From: Vreelandella salicampi
GTDB lineage: Bacteria; Pseudomonadota; Gammaproteobacteria; Pseudomonadales; Halomonadaceae
Direction: 5' to 3'
NCBI RefSeq assembly: GCF_013415105.1
Contig: NZ_JACCDF010000016.1
Location: forward strand, 1-64,000
Length of the DNA stretch: 64,000 bases
Shown: positions 28,776-37,888 of the stretch, piece after piece
Numbering within the stretch: position 1 is the stretch's first letter
Layout of the letters: every line of letters starts with the position of its first letter
Program-made: the position numbers and the translations under genes
The notes under the pieces: model-generated
Database searches by the model: none
The model's input: the letters and a program-made list of their open reading frames with translations, nothing else
What the model was told of the DNA's origin: nothing

Positions 28776-29845
28776 TGCTTACCCTCTTGCTGCGTCTTAT
28801 ACGCGTTTGCAATCGCATCAGCCAGTGTTGCTACCGCCATTGCATAGAGATGGCTATGGTTATAACGCGTTATCACGTAGAAATTAAAGCCCCCAAGATA
28901 ATATGCCTGGCTGCCATCCTCCAATGTCAATCGTAACGGCACCACGTGCTTATCTTGACGAGATAAAAACACGTCCACGCCCTCTCCCACTGTATACAGC
29001 CCCATGTTCTCGGCTTGCGCGAGTGTATAGGTAGGGGTCGAGGTTTGATTAAAGGTGATCGCCGTTTGTTTCTTTTTCCCAGCAGGCGAGATTTCGGCAC
29101 GCTGGTAAATCGGCTCACCCGCCTGCCAACCATGCTTGGCAAAATAGTTGGCCACGCTGCCAATGGCATCCACTGGGTTGTTCCACAAGTCACGCTGACC
29201 ATCGCCGTCGAAATCGACCGCGTAAGCTTGGTAGCTGGTGGGAATAAATTGCGGGAACCCCATCGCGCCTGCGTAAGAGCCGGTTAACTCAGCGGGGTCG
29301 ACACCCTGCTCATGGGCAATACGCAAAAAAGCCGCGAGTTCACCGCGAAAAAACGCGCCGCGCTGCGGGTGATGAAACGCTAATGTCGCTAGGGAATCCA
29401 GTACCCGGTGGCGGCCTTTATAACGACCGTAATAGGTTTCCACCCCGATAATCGCAGTGATGATCTCAGCCGGCACGCCGTACTCAGCATCCGCACGCTC
29501 TAGCGTTTCATGGTGCTGGCGCAAAAACGCGGCACCTTCATCGATACGCTGCTCAGTGAGAAAGATGTCGCGATACTCGTGCCATTCCAGCCGCCGCTCG
29601 GCCGCACCAGCCATAGCATCCAGCACCTCTTGGCGAAACGTCGCCTGGTCAAGCGTGTGGGTTAACCACTCGGCAGGCAATCCTTGCTCAACGAGTTCCT
29701 CGACCAACGCCTCGGTATCAGCATTATCACGCGGGTGAAAGCGCTGAGCCTCTGCCAGGCTGGTAGCCATACTCAACCCCATCCACCCTGCTACCACCGC
29801 GCGTAACGCAAAGCGTTTTGCTCGCTGCTTACTGGCCGTTTTCAT
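28772..29845 (-). CDS. mltB: Membrane-bound lytic murein transglycosylase B
   Basis: This 357-residue enzyme cleaves glycan strands to form anhydromuramic ends. It has an N-terminal signal (MKTASKQRAKRFALRAVVAG then SMATSLAEA) without a clear lipobox cysteine, so it may be soluble in the periplasm. The catalytic glutamate is in IIGVETYYGRYKG. PQFIPTSYQAYAVDFDGDG and VANYFAKHGW are typical. The ATG at 29845 is preceded by GGGAG at six bases; a longer frame from 29887 would overlap rodA by 29 bases. Confidence 0.94.
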   Translation of the reverse strand: MKTASKQRAKRFALRAVVAGWMGLSMATSLAEAQRFHPRDNADTEALVEELVEQGLPAEWLTHTLDQATFRQEVLDAMAGAAERRLEWHEYRDIFLTEQRIDEGAAFLRQHHETLERADAEYGVPAEIITAIIGVETYYGRYKGRHRVLDSLATLAFHHPQRGAFFRGELAAFLRIAHEQGVDPAELTGSYAGAMGFPQFIPTSYQAYAVDFDGDGQRDLWNNPVDAIGSVANYFAKHGWQAGEPIYQRAEISPAGKKKQTAITFNQTSTPTYTLAQAENMGLYTVGEGVDVFLSRQDKHVVPLRLTLEDGSQAYYLGGFNFYVITRYNHSHLYAMAVATLADAIANAYKTQQEGKQ

Positions 29846-29858
29846 TATTGACTCCCAA

Positions 29859-31019
29859 TTAGCGCGACAAAAGCCGGCGATGCGCATGTATCGACATCAA
29901 AACGCCAAACCCTGCTAACAGCGTCGCGCTGGATGTGCCGCCGAAGCTAATCAAAGGCAGCGGCACCCCCACCACGGGCAAAATGCCGCTGACCATCCCG
30001 ACATTAACAAAGACATAGATAAAAAAGGTGAGAATAATACTGCCCGCCACCAAACGGCCGAAAGTATCTTGGGATGCCCCTGAAAGCCACAACCCGCGGC
30101 AGACAATCATAAAGTAAAGGGTAAGCACCGCCAGCATCCCCACTAAGCCGAACTCTTCGCCCAGCACAGCGGAGATAAAGTCGGTGTGACGCTCGGGTAA
30201 AAACTCAAGCTGTGACTGAGTGCCCTCAAGCCACCCCTTGCCCCAGAGACCGCCGCTGCCAATCGCCGTGGTCGATTGAATAATGTTCCAGCCAGCGCCA
30301 AGCGGGTCACTATCGGGATTTAAAAATGTGAGCACACGCTGGCGCTGATAGTTATGCAGGTTCATCCACAGAAGTGGCAATGCAGAGGCCGTCAACACAG
30401 TCGCCAAGCCTATCAGCCGCCAGGATAATCCCGCCAAAAGCACCACATTAATGGCGGCACTGGCGACCAAAAGTGAAGTCCCCAAATCCGGCTGGGTAGC
30501 AATCAGCATCACCGGCAGGCCAATGAGCCCGGCACAGACCAGGATATCGCGCAGTTTAGGCGGCAGCTCGCAGCGGTTTAAGTAGGCCGCCACCATTAGC
30601 GGGACCGCCAATTTCATCAACTCTGACGGCTGAAAACGCACCACACCGGGAATGACCAGCCAGCGTTGAGCCCCCATCCCCATATCGCCGAAAAACTCTA
30701 CCGCCAGCAGCATTAAAACCCCAACCCCATACGCCACTGGCGCCCAACGCAGAAAGGTTCGGGGAGAAAACTGGGCAATAATCACCATGCCCACCAGCCC
30801 AACGCCAAAACGAATACTTTGCGCATACACGATTGCAATACGCTGGCCGGACGCACTGTATAAAACCACGAGACCTACCGCCATCAGCAACAACAAAAGG
30901 CCAATGAGCCAGGGGTCAAGGTGTATCCGTTCCCAGATGCTTTTGCGCCGCGCCATACCGCTATCAGGCGGTCGCACCGGATAGCGACGTAACCCACGTG
31001 TCAACGTCAACCACGACAT
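29859..31019 (-). CDS. rodA: Peptidoglycan glycosyltransferase RodA
   Basis: This 386-residue SEDS protein has about ten membrane helices and polymerises glycan for side-wall growth with PBP2. Family motifs seen are the conserved aspartate loop (EFLPERHTDFISAVLGEEFG) and GVPLPLISFGGTS near the C-terminus. The first ~30 residues are a basic cytoplasmic extension. It begins three bases after the mrdA stop, with GAGGGG upstream, so the pair is translated together. Confidence 0.95.
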   Translation of the reverse strand: MSWLTLTRGLRRYPVRPPDSGMARRKSIWERIHLDPWLIGLLLLLMAVGLVVLYSASGQRIAIVYAQSIRFGVGLVGMVIIAQFSPRTFLRWAPVAYGVGVLMLLAVEFFGDMGMGAQRWLVIPGVVRFQPSELMKLAVPLMVAAYLNRCELPPKLRDILVCAGLIGLPVMLIATQPDLGTSLLVASAAINVVLLAGLSWRLIGLATVLTASALPLLWMNLHNYQRQRVLTFLNPDSDPLGAGWNIIQSTTAIGSGGLWGKGWLEGTQSQLEFLPERHTDFISAVLGEEFGLVGMLAVLTLYFMIVCRGLWLSGASQDTFGRLVAGSIILTFFIYVFVNVGMVSGILPVVGVPLPLISFGGTSSATLLAGFGVLMSIHAHRRLLSR

Positions 31020-31022
31020 ACG

Positions 31023-32930
31023 TTACTGCCCCTCTATATCGGCGTTGCTGCTTTCCAGCGTCTCGTGAACGTCATCGACGTCAGGCGCTTCATCTTCCAG
31101 AAGCCACGCATCCGTCATCGCGCGGGCTAAGTGGGCGGCATGAGTACTCCCACCACCGGCATTTTCCACAATGACAGAGACAGCAATTTGTGGGTCTTCC
31201 AGCGGAGCAAAGGCTATAAACAGCGCGTGATCGCGTAGGCGCTCTTTAAGCTCATCCGCGTTGTAACGCTGATCTTGACCGAGCGAAAATACCTGCGCCG
31301 TGCCCGACTTCCCCCCCATCCGGTACTCCAAGCCCACACCGGTACGCCGTGCGGTACCTTCATGCCCGCTTAACACTTTTTCCATACCGCTGAACACGGT
31401 TTCCCACCAGCTCTCTTGGGTCAGCTCGATATCTTGGGGTGTATCGGGCAACGCTGTCGGAATAGTTTTTTCACCCAGCTTACTGGCCAAACGCGGCGTG
31501 ACCCATTCCCCGCGATTGGCCAGCGTCGCCGTGGCGGTGGCCAGTTGCAGCGGCGTCACCTGCCAATAGCCTTGGCCGATACCCACTGACAGCGTTTCCC
31601 CAGGGTACCAGGGCTGATTATAACGCTCGCGCTTCCACTCCCGCGAAGGCATAAGCGCGTCACTCTCACCTTGGACGTCGTGCGCAACGCGCTGGCCAAA
31701 GCCGAACGCCGTCATCTGCTTGTGCAGCCTATCGATACCCAAATCATGGGCCAGCGAATAGTAAAACGTATTATTGGAAACGGCGATGGAGCGTTCAAGG
31801 TCTACCCGGCCATGCCCCCAACGCAACCAATTGCGGTACCGGCGCGAGTCATTGGGTAACTGAAAATACCCCGGGTCATTGATCGTGGTCTCCGGTGTCA
31901 CTGTGCCTTCACGCAACGCTGCCAAGGCTAAAAATGGCTTAATCGTCGAGCCCGGTGGGTAATGGCCTCGTATCGCCCGGTTAAACAAAGGCAAATCAAG
32001 ATCTTGTTGAAGCCCTCGATACGAGGCGACGTCGATACCGGTGACGAACTGATTGCTATCAAAACCAGGCGCCGAAACCATCGCGAGAATGTCGCCACTT
32101 TGCGGCTCAATCGCAACAATCGAGCCACGCCGACCGTCGAGCAAGTCATACGCCAGCATTTGCAGCTCTTTATCCAGCGTTAGCGTGAGGTTTTTGCCCG
32201 GCGTCGGGTCGGTTCTTCCTAGCTCGCTTAACACGCGACCACGGGCATTGGTTTCTACTTTGCGCAGTCCGGCTTCGCCGTGGAGCTCGTGCTCATAGAA
32301 CTTCTCAACGCCGGTTTTCCCGATAAAGTGTGTACCGGCGTAGCTACCTGAATCCAACGATTTGAGCTCTTCCTCATTGATGCGGCCGACATAGCCCAAC
32401 GCGTGCGCCATCACCTCAGCGTGTGGGTAGTAGCGCAAAAGCTGCGCCTCCACTTCCACGCCCGGCAAACGATGGCGATTAACCGCCAACCGAGCGATTT
32501 GCACCTCGCTTAAGTCGCTAATCAACAACGCTGGTTGGAAAGGACGTTGGCGCTGGCGGGAGCGAAGATGAAATTCTTCCACGTCCTCTTCAGGTAAATT
32601 GAGCAGCTCGATCAAAAGCGCGAGAGTTTTATCCAAGTTGTCGACCCGCTCGCGCACAATCGTCAAATTGTAGGTCGGGCGGTTTTCTGCCAACAGCACG
32701 CCATTGCGATCATAAATCAGCCCGCGCGTGGGCGGTAACGGCTCGACCCGAACGCGGTTATTTTCTGAACGCGTGCTGTAAAGGTCGTGTTGCACGACTT
32801 GAAGATAGCCGAGCCGCCCCATCAGAAGCGCCGTCATCGCAGTCACGACTAGCAGTGCAAGCAGCGCGCGAACACGAAAAATACGCAGCTCGTGCTCACT
32901 GTTTTTTAATTTGTCAAAGCGCTGAGGCAT
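31023..32930 (-). CDS. mrdA: Penicillin-binding protein 2
   Basis: This 635-residue elongation-specific transpeptidase has one N-terminal membrane helix (about residues 22-42), the pedestal domain with TRGLIYDRNGVLLAENRPTY, and a transpeptidase domain with the serine nucleophile in PPGSTIKPF, the SNN motif and KSGTAQVF. It works with RodA. The ATG at 32930 matches the family N-terminus; a TTG at 32948 is an alternative. The 59 bases between it and rlmH show no structure. Confidence 0.94.
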   Translation of the reverse strand: MPQRFDKLKNSEHELRIFRVRALLALLVVTAMTALLMGRLGYLQVVQHDLYSTRSENNRVRVEPLPPTRGLIYDRNGVLLAENRPTYNLTIVRERVDNLDKTLALLIELLNLPEEDVEEFHLRSRQRQRPFQPALLISDLSEVQIARLAVNRHRLPGVEVEAQLLRYYPHAEVMAHALGYVGRINEEELKSLDSGSYAGTHFIGKTGVEKFYEHELHGEAGLRKVETNARGRVLSELGRTDPTPGKNLTLTLDKELQMLAYDLLDGRRGSIVAIEPQSGDILAMVSAPGFDSNQFVTGIDVASYRGLQQDLDLPLFNRAIRGHYPPGSTIKPFLALAALREGTVTPETTINDPGYFQLPNDSRRYRNWLRWGHGRVDLERSIAVSNNTFYYSLAHDLGIDRLHKQMTAFGFGQRVAHDVQGESDALMPSREWKRERYNQPWYPGETLSVGIGQGYWQVTPLQLATATATLANRGEWVTPRLASKLGEKTIPTALPDTPQDIELTQESWWETVFSGMEKVLSGHEGTARRTGVGLEYRMGGKSGTAQVFSLGQDQRYNADELKERLRDHALFIAFAPLEDPQIAVSVIVENAGGGSTHAAHLARAMTDAWLLEDEAPDVDDVHETLESSNADIEGQ

Positions 32931-32989
32931 AGGGCGGATAGGTCTCAAAACGATCCAAAACGCCCGCCAATGGGGCGCTATCTACGGCA

Positions 32990-33457
32990 TTAGCGATGAT
33001 AAGGGTGACCCACAAGCAAGGTCCAAGCGCGATATAGTTGCTCAGCCAGCATGATACGGACCAGCGGGTGCGGCAGCGTTAAGGGCGATAACGACCAGGC
33101 TTTATCTGCCTTTGCGGAAAGCGAAGGGTCTAATCCATCGGGCCCGCCGACGAGAAGTACGATGTCTTTTCCTAGCATCCGCCACTGATCGGCCTCTTGG
33201 GCCAACGCCTGTGTTGACCAAGCTTTTCCCTTTACTTCCAGTGCCACCACGTATTCATCGCCTTTGAGCTTTTGACGAATACGTTCGGCTTCTTGCCCGC
33301 GCGCCTTGGCGACGTCCGCATTCTTACCGCGCTGCCCCAAGGATATCTCCTCCACCTCAAGGCTAAAATCGCGCGGCAGCCGCTTACGGTAGGTGTCAAC
33401 GCCCTCCTCTACCCAGGTGGGCATTTTAGTGCCCACCGCAAGTAGGCGAATTTTCAT
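32990..33457 (-). CDS. rlmH: 23S rRNA pseudouridine-1915 N3-methyltransferase
   Basis: This 155-residue SPOUT-class methyltransferase modifies pseudouridine 1915 of 23S rRNA in assembled ribosomes. The knot region is clear (LLVGGPDGLD, SLSPLTLPHPLVRIMLAEQLYRAW) and the C-terminus GHPYHR is typical. It overlaps rsfS by four bases, as in many gammaproteobacteria. Confidence 0.96.
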   Translation of the reverse strand: MKIRLLAVGTKMPTWVEEGVDTYRKRLPRDFSLEVEEISLGQRGKNADVAKARGQEAERIRQKLKGDEYVVALEVKGKAWSTQALAQEADQWRMLGKDIVLLVGGPDGLDPSLSAKADKAWSLSPLTLPHPLVRIMLAEQLYRAWTLLVGHPYHR

Positions 33458-33843
33458 GAAGTTGAGACCTGATCTTCCATCCGTTCGCGCACCAGTTCAT
33501 GGGCTACGGTGCTATCGGCAGGCAAATCCGCCCACAGGCGCTCAAGATCATAAAGCGCACGCGCCTCGGGAAGCATGATATGCACGATGATGTCGCCAAG
33601 GTCGACCAGCACCCAGTCAGCGTTGTTACCGCCTTCAACACCGCGGGGTTGTAAACCTTCGGCTTTCGCCTTTTCGACGAGATTTTGCGCCAATGCCGAG
33701 ACATGGCGCGTTGAGGTGCCACTGGCAATGACCATAAGGTCCGTGACATCAGTGAGTTTTGCCACGTCAAGTTGCGTAATATCGCGAGCTTTGAGTTCTT
33801 CTAGCGCGTCAATCGCTAGCTTTTTCAGTGTATCGATGTGCAT
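33454..33843 (-). CDS. rsfS: Ribosomal silencing factor RsfS
   Basis: This 129-residue protein binds ribosomal protein L14 and blocks subunit joining in starved cells. Family motifs are visible in VTDLMVIASGTSTRHVSALA and NADWVLVDLGDIIVHIM. It lies 100 bases after nadD and overlaps rlmH. Confidence 0.95.
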   Translation of the reverse strand: MHIDTLKKLAIDALEELKARDITQLDVAKLTDVTDLMVIASGTSTRHVSALAQNLVEKAKAEGLQPRGVEGGNNADWVLVDLGDIIVHIMLPEARALYDLERLWADLPADSTVAHELVRERMEDQVSTS

Positions 33844-33943
33844 GTCTCCTAAGTACCAACCTCATGGGGTGGGATGTAAAGCTGGCCATTGTAACCACTT
33901 ATTTAGTGACTGCCAGCGCTTATTAAAGGGCGCGTATTTACGC

Positions 33944-34618
33944 TTATCTGCCGCTTTCAGGCAACCGATAAAGGCATTGATGCTCGATTTCGCGTTCCAC
34001 CGCTTCGGGTAGCAAATAGCGCACGCTCCCCCCTTTGGCTAAACGGCGTCGAATACCCGTCGCGGAGATCCCCATCGGCGAGGGCAGCGTCACCGGCAGT
34101 ACGCCCCCGTGCGGCGCTGCCATTAACTCACCCACGCTATTGACTTCACGTCCGGCGAGCAGTTCCAAAAGCGCCTGCGAACGCTTTGGAGAATAGCCCG
34201 GGCGGGCCATTACCACGATATGCGCTAACTCAAATAGACGCTCGGGTTGATGCCAGTCGGCCAGTTTCAAAAAGGCATCCTGCCCCAGGGCCATGATTAA
34301 GCGCGCCTCAATGCCATAGTCACTGCGTAACGCTTCAAGTGTTAGCAGGCTATAAGAAGGGCCTTCGCGGCGAAGCTCGCGATCATCCGCTACTAAACGT
34401 GGCGTATCGCCAATCCCCGCCTTGAGCAGCGCTAGACGTTGTTCAGCCGAGACCTGTGGGCGGTCACGCAGCGGTGGCTGAGGTGCTGGCATCATGTGTA
34501 ATTGATCTAGCTCAAGGGATTCACAGAGCTCTACGCCGCTACGTAAGTGGCCAAGGTGCACCGGGTCAAACGTGCCGCCAAACATTCCTATGCGCTGTGG
34601 GCGCGCGGGTGCTGTCAT
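33944..34618 (-). CDS. nadD: Nicotinate-nucleotide adenylyltransferase
   Basis: This 224-residue enzyme adenylates nicotinate mononucleotide in NAD biosynthesis. The nucleotidyltransferase motif [16 protein letters not shown] and the C-terminal [13 protein letters not shown] are present. It overlaps proA by four bases (ATGA), linking NAD and proline synthesis genes by position only. Confidence 0.95.
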   Translation of the reverse strand: MTAPARPQRIGMFGGTFDPVHLGHLRSGVELCESLELDQLHMMPAPQPPLRDRPQVSAEQRLALLKAGIGDTPRLVADDRELRREGPSYSLLTLEALRSDYGIEARLIMALGQDAFLKLADWHQPERLFELAHIVVMARPGYSPKRSQALLELLAGREVNSVGELMAAPHGGVLPVTLPSPMGISATGIRRRLAKGGSVRYLLPEAVEREIEHQCLYRLPESGR

Positions 34619-35916
34619 TGCCGCACCTGGCCATCACCTAGCACTACGTATTTTTGGGTTGTCAGCCCCTCCAGCCCCACTGGGCCACGCGCGTGTAACT
34701 TGTCGGTAGAGATGCCGATCTCGGCCCCCAAGCCGTACTCAAAGCCGTCGGCAAAGCGCGTGGAGGCGTTAACTACTACAGAGCTTGAATCAACTTCAGC
34801 CATAAACTGACGCGCCAACGTGTAGCTTTCAGTCACGATGGCATCGGTGTGGTGCGAGCCGTAGTGTTCAATGTGCGCGATGGCTTCATCAATGCCATCG
34901 ACGATTTTAATCGCCAGCACGGGGGCCAAATACTCTTCGCCCCAATCATCAGCACTTGCCGGTAGCGCATCGGGCACAAGCGCTTGCGTGCGCTCGCAGC
35001 CACGCAGCTCGACGCTGTGCTCGGCATAGACACGCGCCAATTCCGGCAGCAACGCTTCAGCGATCTTCGTATCCACTAGAAGCGTTTCCATGGTGTTGCA
35101 GGTACCGTAGCGGTGCGTTTTGGCGTTAAGGGCAATCGCGCGCGCTTTGTCCAGATCCGCCGTCGCATCGACATAAACATGGCATACGCCATCCAAGTGC
35201 TTAATTACCGGCACTCGCGCCTCGCGGGAGATACGTGCGATCAGCGACTTCCCCCCCCGTGGAATAATCACATCGACAAACTCAGGCATGCTGATCAGCT
35301 CGCCCACTGCGGCGCGGTCGGTCGTTGCGATTACCTGCACGCTGCCTGCTGGCAAGCCCGCATCGGCAAGCCCCGCTTGAATACACGCGCTCAGTGCGGC
35401 ATTCGACGCCGCCGCCTCGGAGCCGCCGCGCAAAATACAAGCATTGCCCGATTTTAAGCACAGGCTTGCCGCCTCCATCGTGACGTTGGGGCGTGATTCG
35501 TAAATAATGCCGATGACACCGAGCGGAACGCGCATTTTTCCCACTTGAATGCCGCTTGGGCGTGCACGCAGGCCATCAATTTCACCCACCGGGTCAGGCA
35601 AAGCAGCTACCTGGTTAAGCCCTTCGACCATGGCATCGATACGCGCATCGTTAAGAGCTAGACGATCTAGCAGGGCGGGGTCTAAGCCATTATCACGGCC
35701 GCGCTGCATATCAAGCGCGTTGGCCTCTAACACGTCTTTACGAGCAGTGTTTAGGCGCTCGGCCATTGCCGCCAAGGCGCGGTTTTTGCACCCGGTGTCG
35801 GCCCGGCGTAATACGCGCGCCGCATCACGAGCGGCCTCCCCAACGGCACGCATATACGCCGGAATATCGGCGGTTAACTCAACAGCTGGGTTAGGAAACG
35901 ATGTAGGAACGCTCAT
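34615..35916 (-). CDS. proA: Gamma-glutamyl phosphate reductase
   Basis: This 433-residue aldehyde-dehydrogenase-fold enzyme reduces gamma-glutamyl phosphate to glutamate semialdehyde with NADPH, the second step of proline synthesis. The catalytic cysteine lies in [13 protein letters not shown], and [15 protein letters not shown] and [11 protein letters not shown] are conserved. Proline is an osmolyte, so the gene may matter for salt tolerance. GGAG lies five bases before the ATG. It is the first gene of a minus-strand run to rsfS. Confidence 0.95.
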   Translation of the reverse strand: MSVPTSFPNPAVELTADIPAYMRAVGEAARDAARVLRRADTGCKNRALAAMAERLNTARKDVLEANALDMQRGRDNGLDPALLDRLALNDARIDAMVEGLNQVAALPDPVGEIDGLRARPSGIQVGKMRVPLGVIGIIYESRPNVTMEAASLCLKSGNACILRGGSEAAASNAALSACIQAGLADAGLPAGSVQVIATTDRAAVGELISMPEFVDVIIPRGGKSLIARISREARVPVIKHLDGVCHVYVDATADLDKARAIALNAKTHRYGTCNTMETLLVDTKIAEALLPELARVYAEHSVELRGCERTQALVPDALPASADDWGEEYLAPVLAIKIVDGIDEAIAHIEHYGSHHTDAIVTESYTLARQFMAEVDSSSVVVNASTRFADGFEYGLGAEIGISTDKLHARGPVGLEGLTTQKYVVLGDGQVRQ

Positions 35917-36062
35917 ACCCTCTCCGTGCGTTTTGACTCAGTAAGTCTTATGTTAATAGATAGTGCCCGCTCGGTATTAGGCAGCGTGCCTGGAAGTTAG
36001 TATGATGCGGGTTACACATGGCATTGCGCTTTATAAACGCAAGAGGTCAATAGTAAGGCACC

Positions 36063-36920
36063 ATGCAAAGTAAATACAAAATCCAACTTCTGCGCGGCAA
36101 CTTGCTTACTGTGGCGGTGGTGTTAGCCCTCTGGACAGCGGCAGCGCCGCCTAAGGTTGCCCTGGTACTGTGGCTTTCCGTCGGGTGGCTACTAATGACC
36201 GCCATGCTGCTGGATTTTAGCCATCGTCGCGCACGCGGGGTGCCTTGGCAACTGCTTCCCGGGGTTCTCTTAGTCGGGCTTATCGCCGCCGCCCCGGAAC
36301 GCCACAGCCTGTTAATTTGGGCGTGGGCAGCCCTATTTATGCTGCCGCAAATGAACTGGGTAGCGGCGTTTAACGTTAGCGGTATGGCGTTAAGTTTGGT
36401 CTTAATAGCGCCTCAGCTATCGCCACCAAGCTCGTGGTTGATGACGCTCTCGCTAGGGATATTAAGCCTATTAGCCCTTTCCCGTGCGCGCCAATTGACC
36501 GACATGAACGGCACCATCCGTCAGCGTTTGCGGCTCATCCCGGGTTTTAACTTGTGGGCACGCGAGCAATTACTACGCGATCTTCCCACAGAACAGACTC
36601 GCTGCGAACGCGAAGGCATTCATGGCGAGCTGCTTATCCTGCGGATAAAGCGGCAAAAACTCTGGCCCGTCGCACGCCAGCTGTGTGAACAGACGTATTA
36701 CTTCGAGAACGTTTACCGCCTCAATAGCACGACACTCGCGACACTACTGCTATCCCGCTCGCCAAAAGAGGCCAAAGGACGCCGCGAACGCTTACTCGCT
36801 GAGCTCCCCGACGTCATGGATAACCGTTCGATTGAGCTGATTGATATCGAAACTAACTCACTCAACTTAGGCGATCTCACGCGTTCCGAGCCAACCAACA
36901 GCGCTCAGGAGGCCATATGA
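36063..36920 (+). CDS. Membrane protein with a strongly decayed GGDEF-like domain
   Basis: No named family recognised. The 285 residues contain four or five membrane helices (about residues 12-50, 65-75, 82-120, 122-140). A cytoplasmic domain of about 130 residues follows. Its layout (LIPGFNLWAREQLL, GELLILRIKRQKLW, VYRLNSTTLATLLLS) parallels a GGDEF domain with the DxD strand and the GGDEF loop replaced; RLNSTT (219-224) stands where GGDEF would be. It could not make cyclic di-GMP and might sense or regulate. It overlaps the next gene by four bases (ATGA) and has AAGG upstream. Confidence 0.6.
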   Translation: MQSKYKIQLLRGNLLTVAVVLALWTAAAPPKVALVLWLSVGWLLMTAMLLDFSHRRARGVPWQLLPGVLLVGLIAAAPERHSLLIWAWAALFMLPQMNWVAAFNVSGMALSLVLIAPQLSPPSSWLMTLSLGILSLLALSRARQLTDMNGTIRQRLRLIPGFNLWAREQLLRDLPTEQTRCEREGIHGELLILRIKRQKLWPVARQLCEQTYYFENVYRLNSTTLATLLLSRSPKEAKGRRERLLAELPDVMDNRSIELIDIETNSLNLGDLTRSEPTNSAQEAI

Positions 36921-37846
36921 GTGAGCACATTCCACGGCACTTAATGACGCTCGCCTACAGCGCGAGCTTGGTACTCATGGCAAGCTATACCACGTGGCTA
37001 TATGCCGTAGGCGCTTATCATGATTTGGTCATCCCCAGCTTCACCGTGATGTTGTTCACAACCGCCCTTCTGATGCATATCGGTAAAGGATTTAAGCCCT
37101 ATGTTCCCCGCCTGATCTTGCTCACCAGCACGTATATTGTGGTCGTTGAGTCGCTATCGCAAAACGCGGAAACGTCTTTATTATGGCTTGGACTACCAAT
37201 GACCGCGGCGTTCATTCTTTTACCCCTCTGGGCAGCGCTGGCTCTTAATGCGGCGCTGATCCCGCTGGTGTGGTGGCTAGCCCCGTTACATCACGCTGCC
37301 CCAAACGGGTTTATCGGACTCTGCGTCGTGATGCTTTTGCTCGCCTTGCCGCGCTGGGAGCATGGCCGTCGCCAAGCGCTTTTACGCGCCACCGACCCGA
37401 ATGATGATGATTGTAACGCCTTCCATAGGGACACCCTATACGTACGTTTGAATAGTGAATATCAACGTGCGGGGGTGCTAAATCGCCGCCTGGCTGTATT
37501 AGTGGTCCATTTACCGCAGCTTGATATGGCCGGCGAGCAGTTTGGTCATCGTGCCCAGCTCGCGTTATTAGAATCGCTATGCCATGAAGTTAATCACCAT
37601 TGTCGCGACCACGACATTCTTGGTCGTGCCGACAGCGCCTCATTCTGGTTAGTCTTGCCGGATACCAGCGAAAGCGGCGCACTCCTAGTGCGTGAGCGAC
37701 TACAACGCGCCATCTCACGCTGCGTACTGGTCGAAACAGGCCAAGTCGAAGTTCGCATTGCCGCCTGTTTACCTCGCGCTCAGGAAGCGTTTGAACACTT
37801 TGTCCAGCGTCTTGAAGCACGCGGCGCTACTCTCTCCAACGTTTAG
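36917..37846 (+). CDS. Membrane protein with degenerate GGDEF domain
   Basis: This 309-residue protein has five predicted membrane helices in the first ~145 residues and a C-terminal domain that follows the GGDEF template closely: RDTLYVRLNSEYQRA, LAVLVVHLPQLDMAGEQFGH and RADSASFWLVLPDTSESGALLVRERLQRAI. The same region of the active cyclase at 822-2024 reads [15 protein letters not shown] and [14 protein letters not shown]. Here the metal aspartates and the GGEEF loop are gone (RADSASF at 237-243), so it should be catalytically dead. It is co-translated with the preceding gene, probably as a heteromeric pair, and 42 bases upstream of a DedA-PAP2 gene. The role is unknown. Confidence 0.7.
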   Translation: MSEHIPRHLMTLAYSASLVLMASYTTWLYAVGAYHDLVIPSFTVMLFTTALLMHIGKGFKPYVPRLILLTSTYIVVVESLSQNAETSLLWLGLPMTAAFILLPLWAALALNAALIPLVWWLAPLHHAAPNGFIGLCVVMLLLALPRWEHGRRQALLRATDPNDDDCNAFHRDTLYVRLNSEYQRAGVLNRRLAVLVVHLPQLDMAGEQFGHRAQLALLESLCHEVNHHCRDHDILGRADSASFWLVLPDTSESGALLVRERLQRAISRCVLVETGQVEVRIAACLPRAQEAFEHFVQRLEARGATLSNV

Positions 37847-37888
37847 CCTACCGTTTACGATTATATCTAGCTGCCGCAGGAGACGTCT

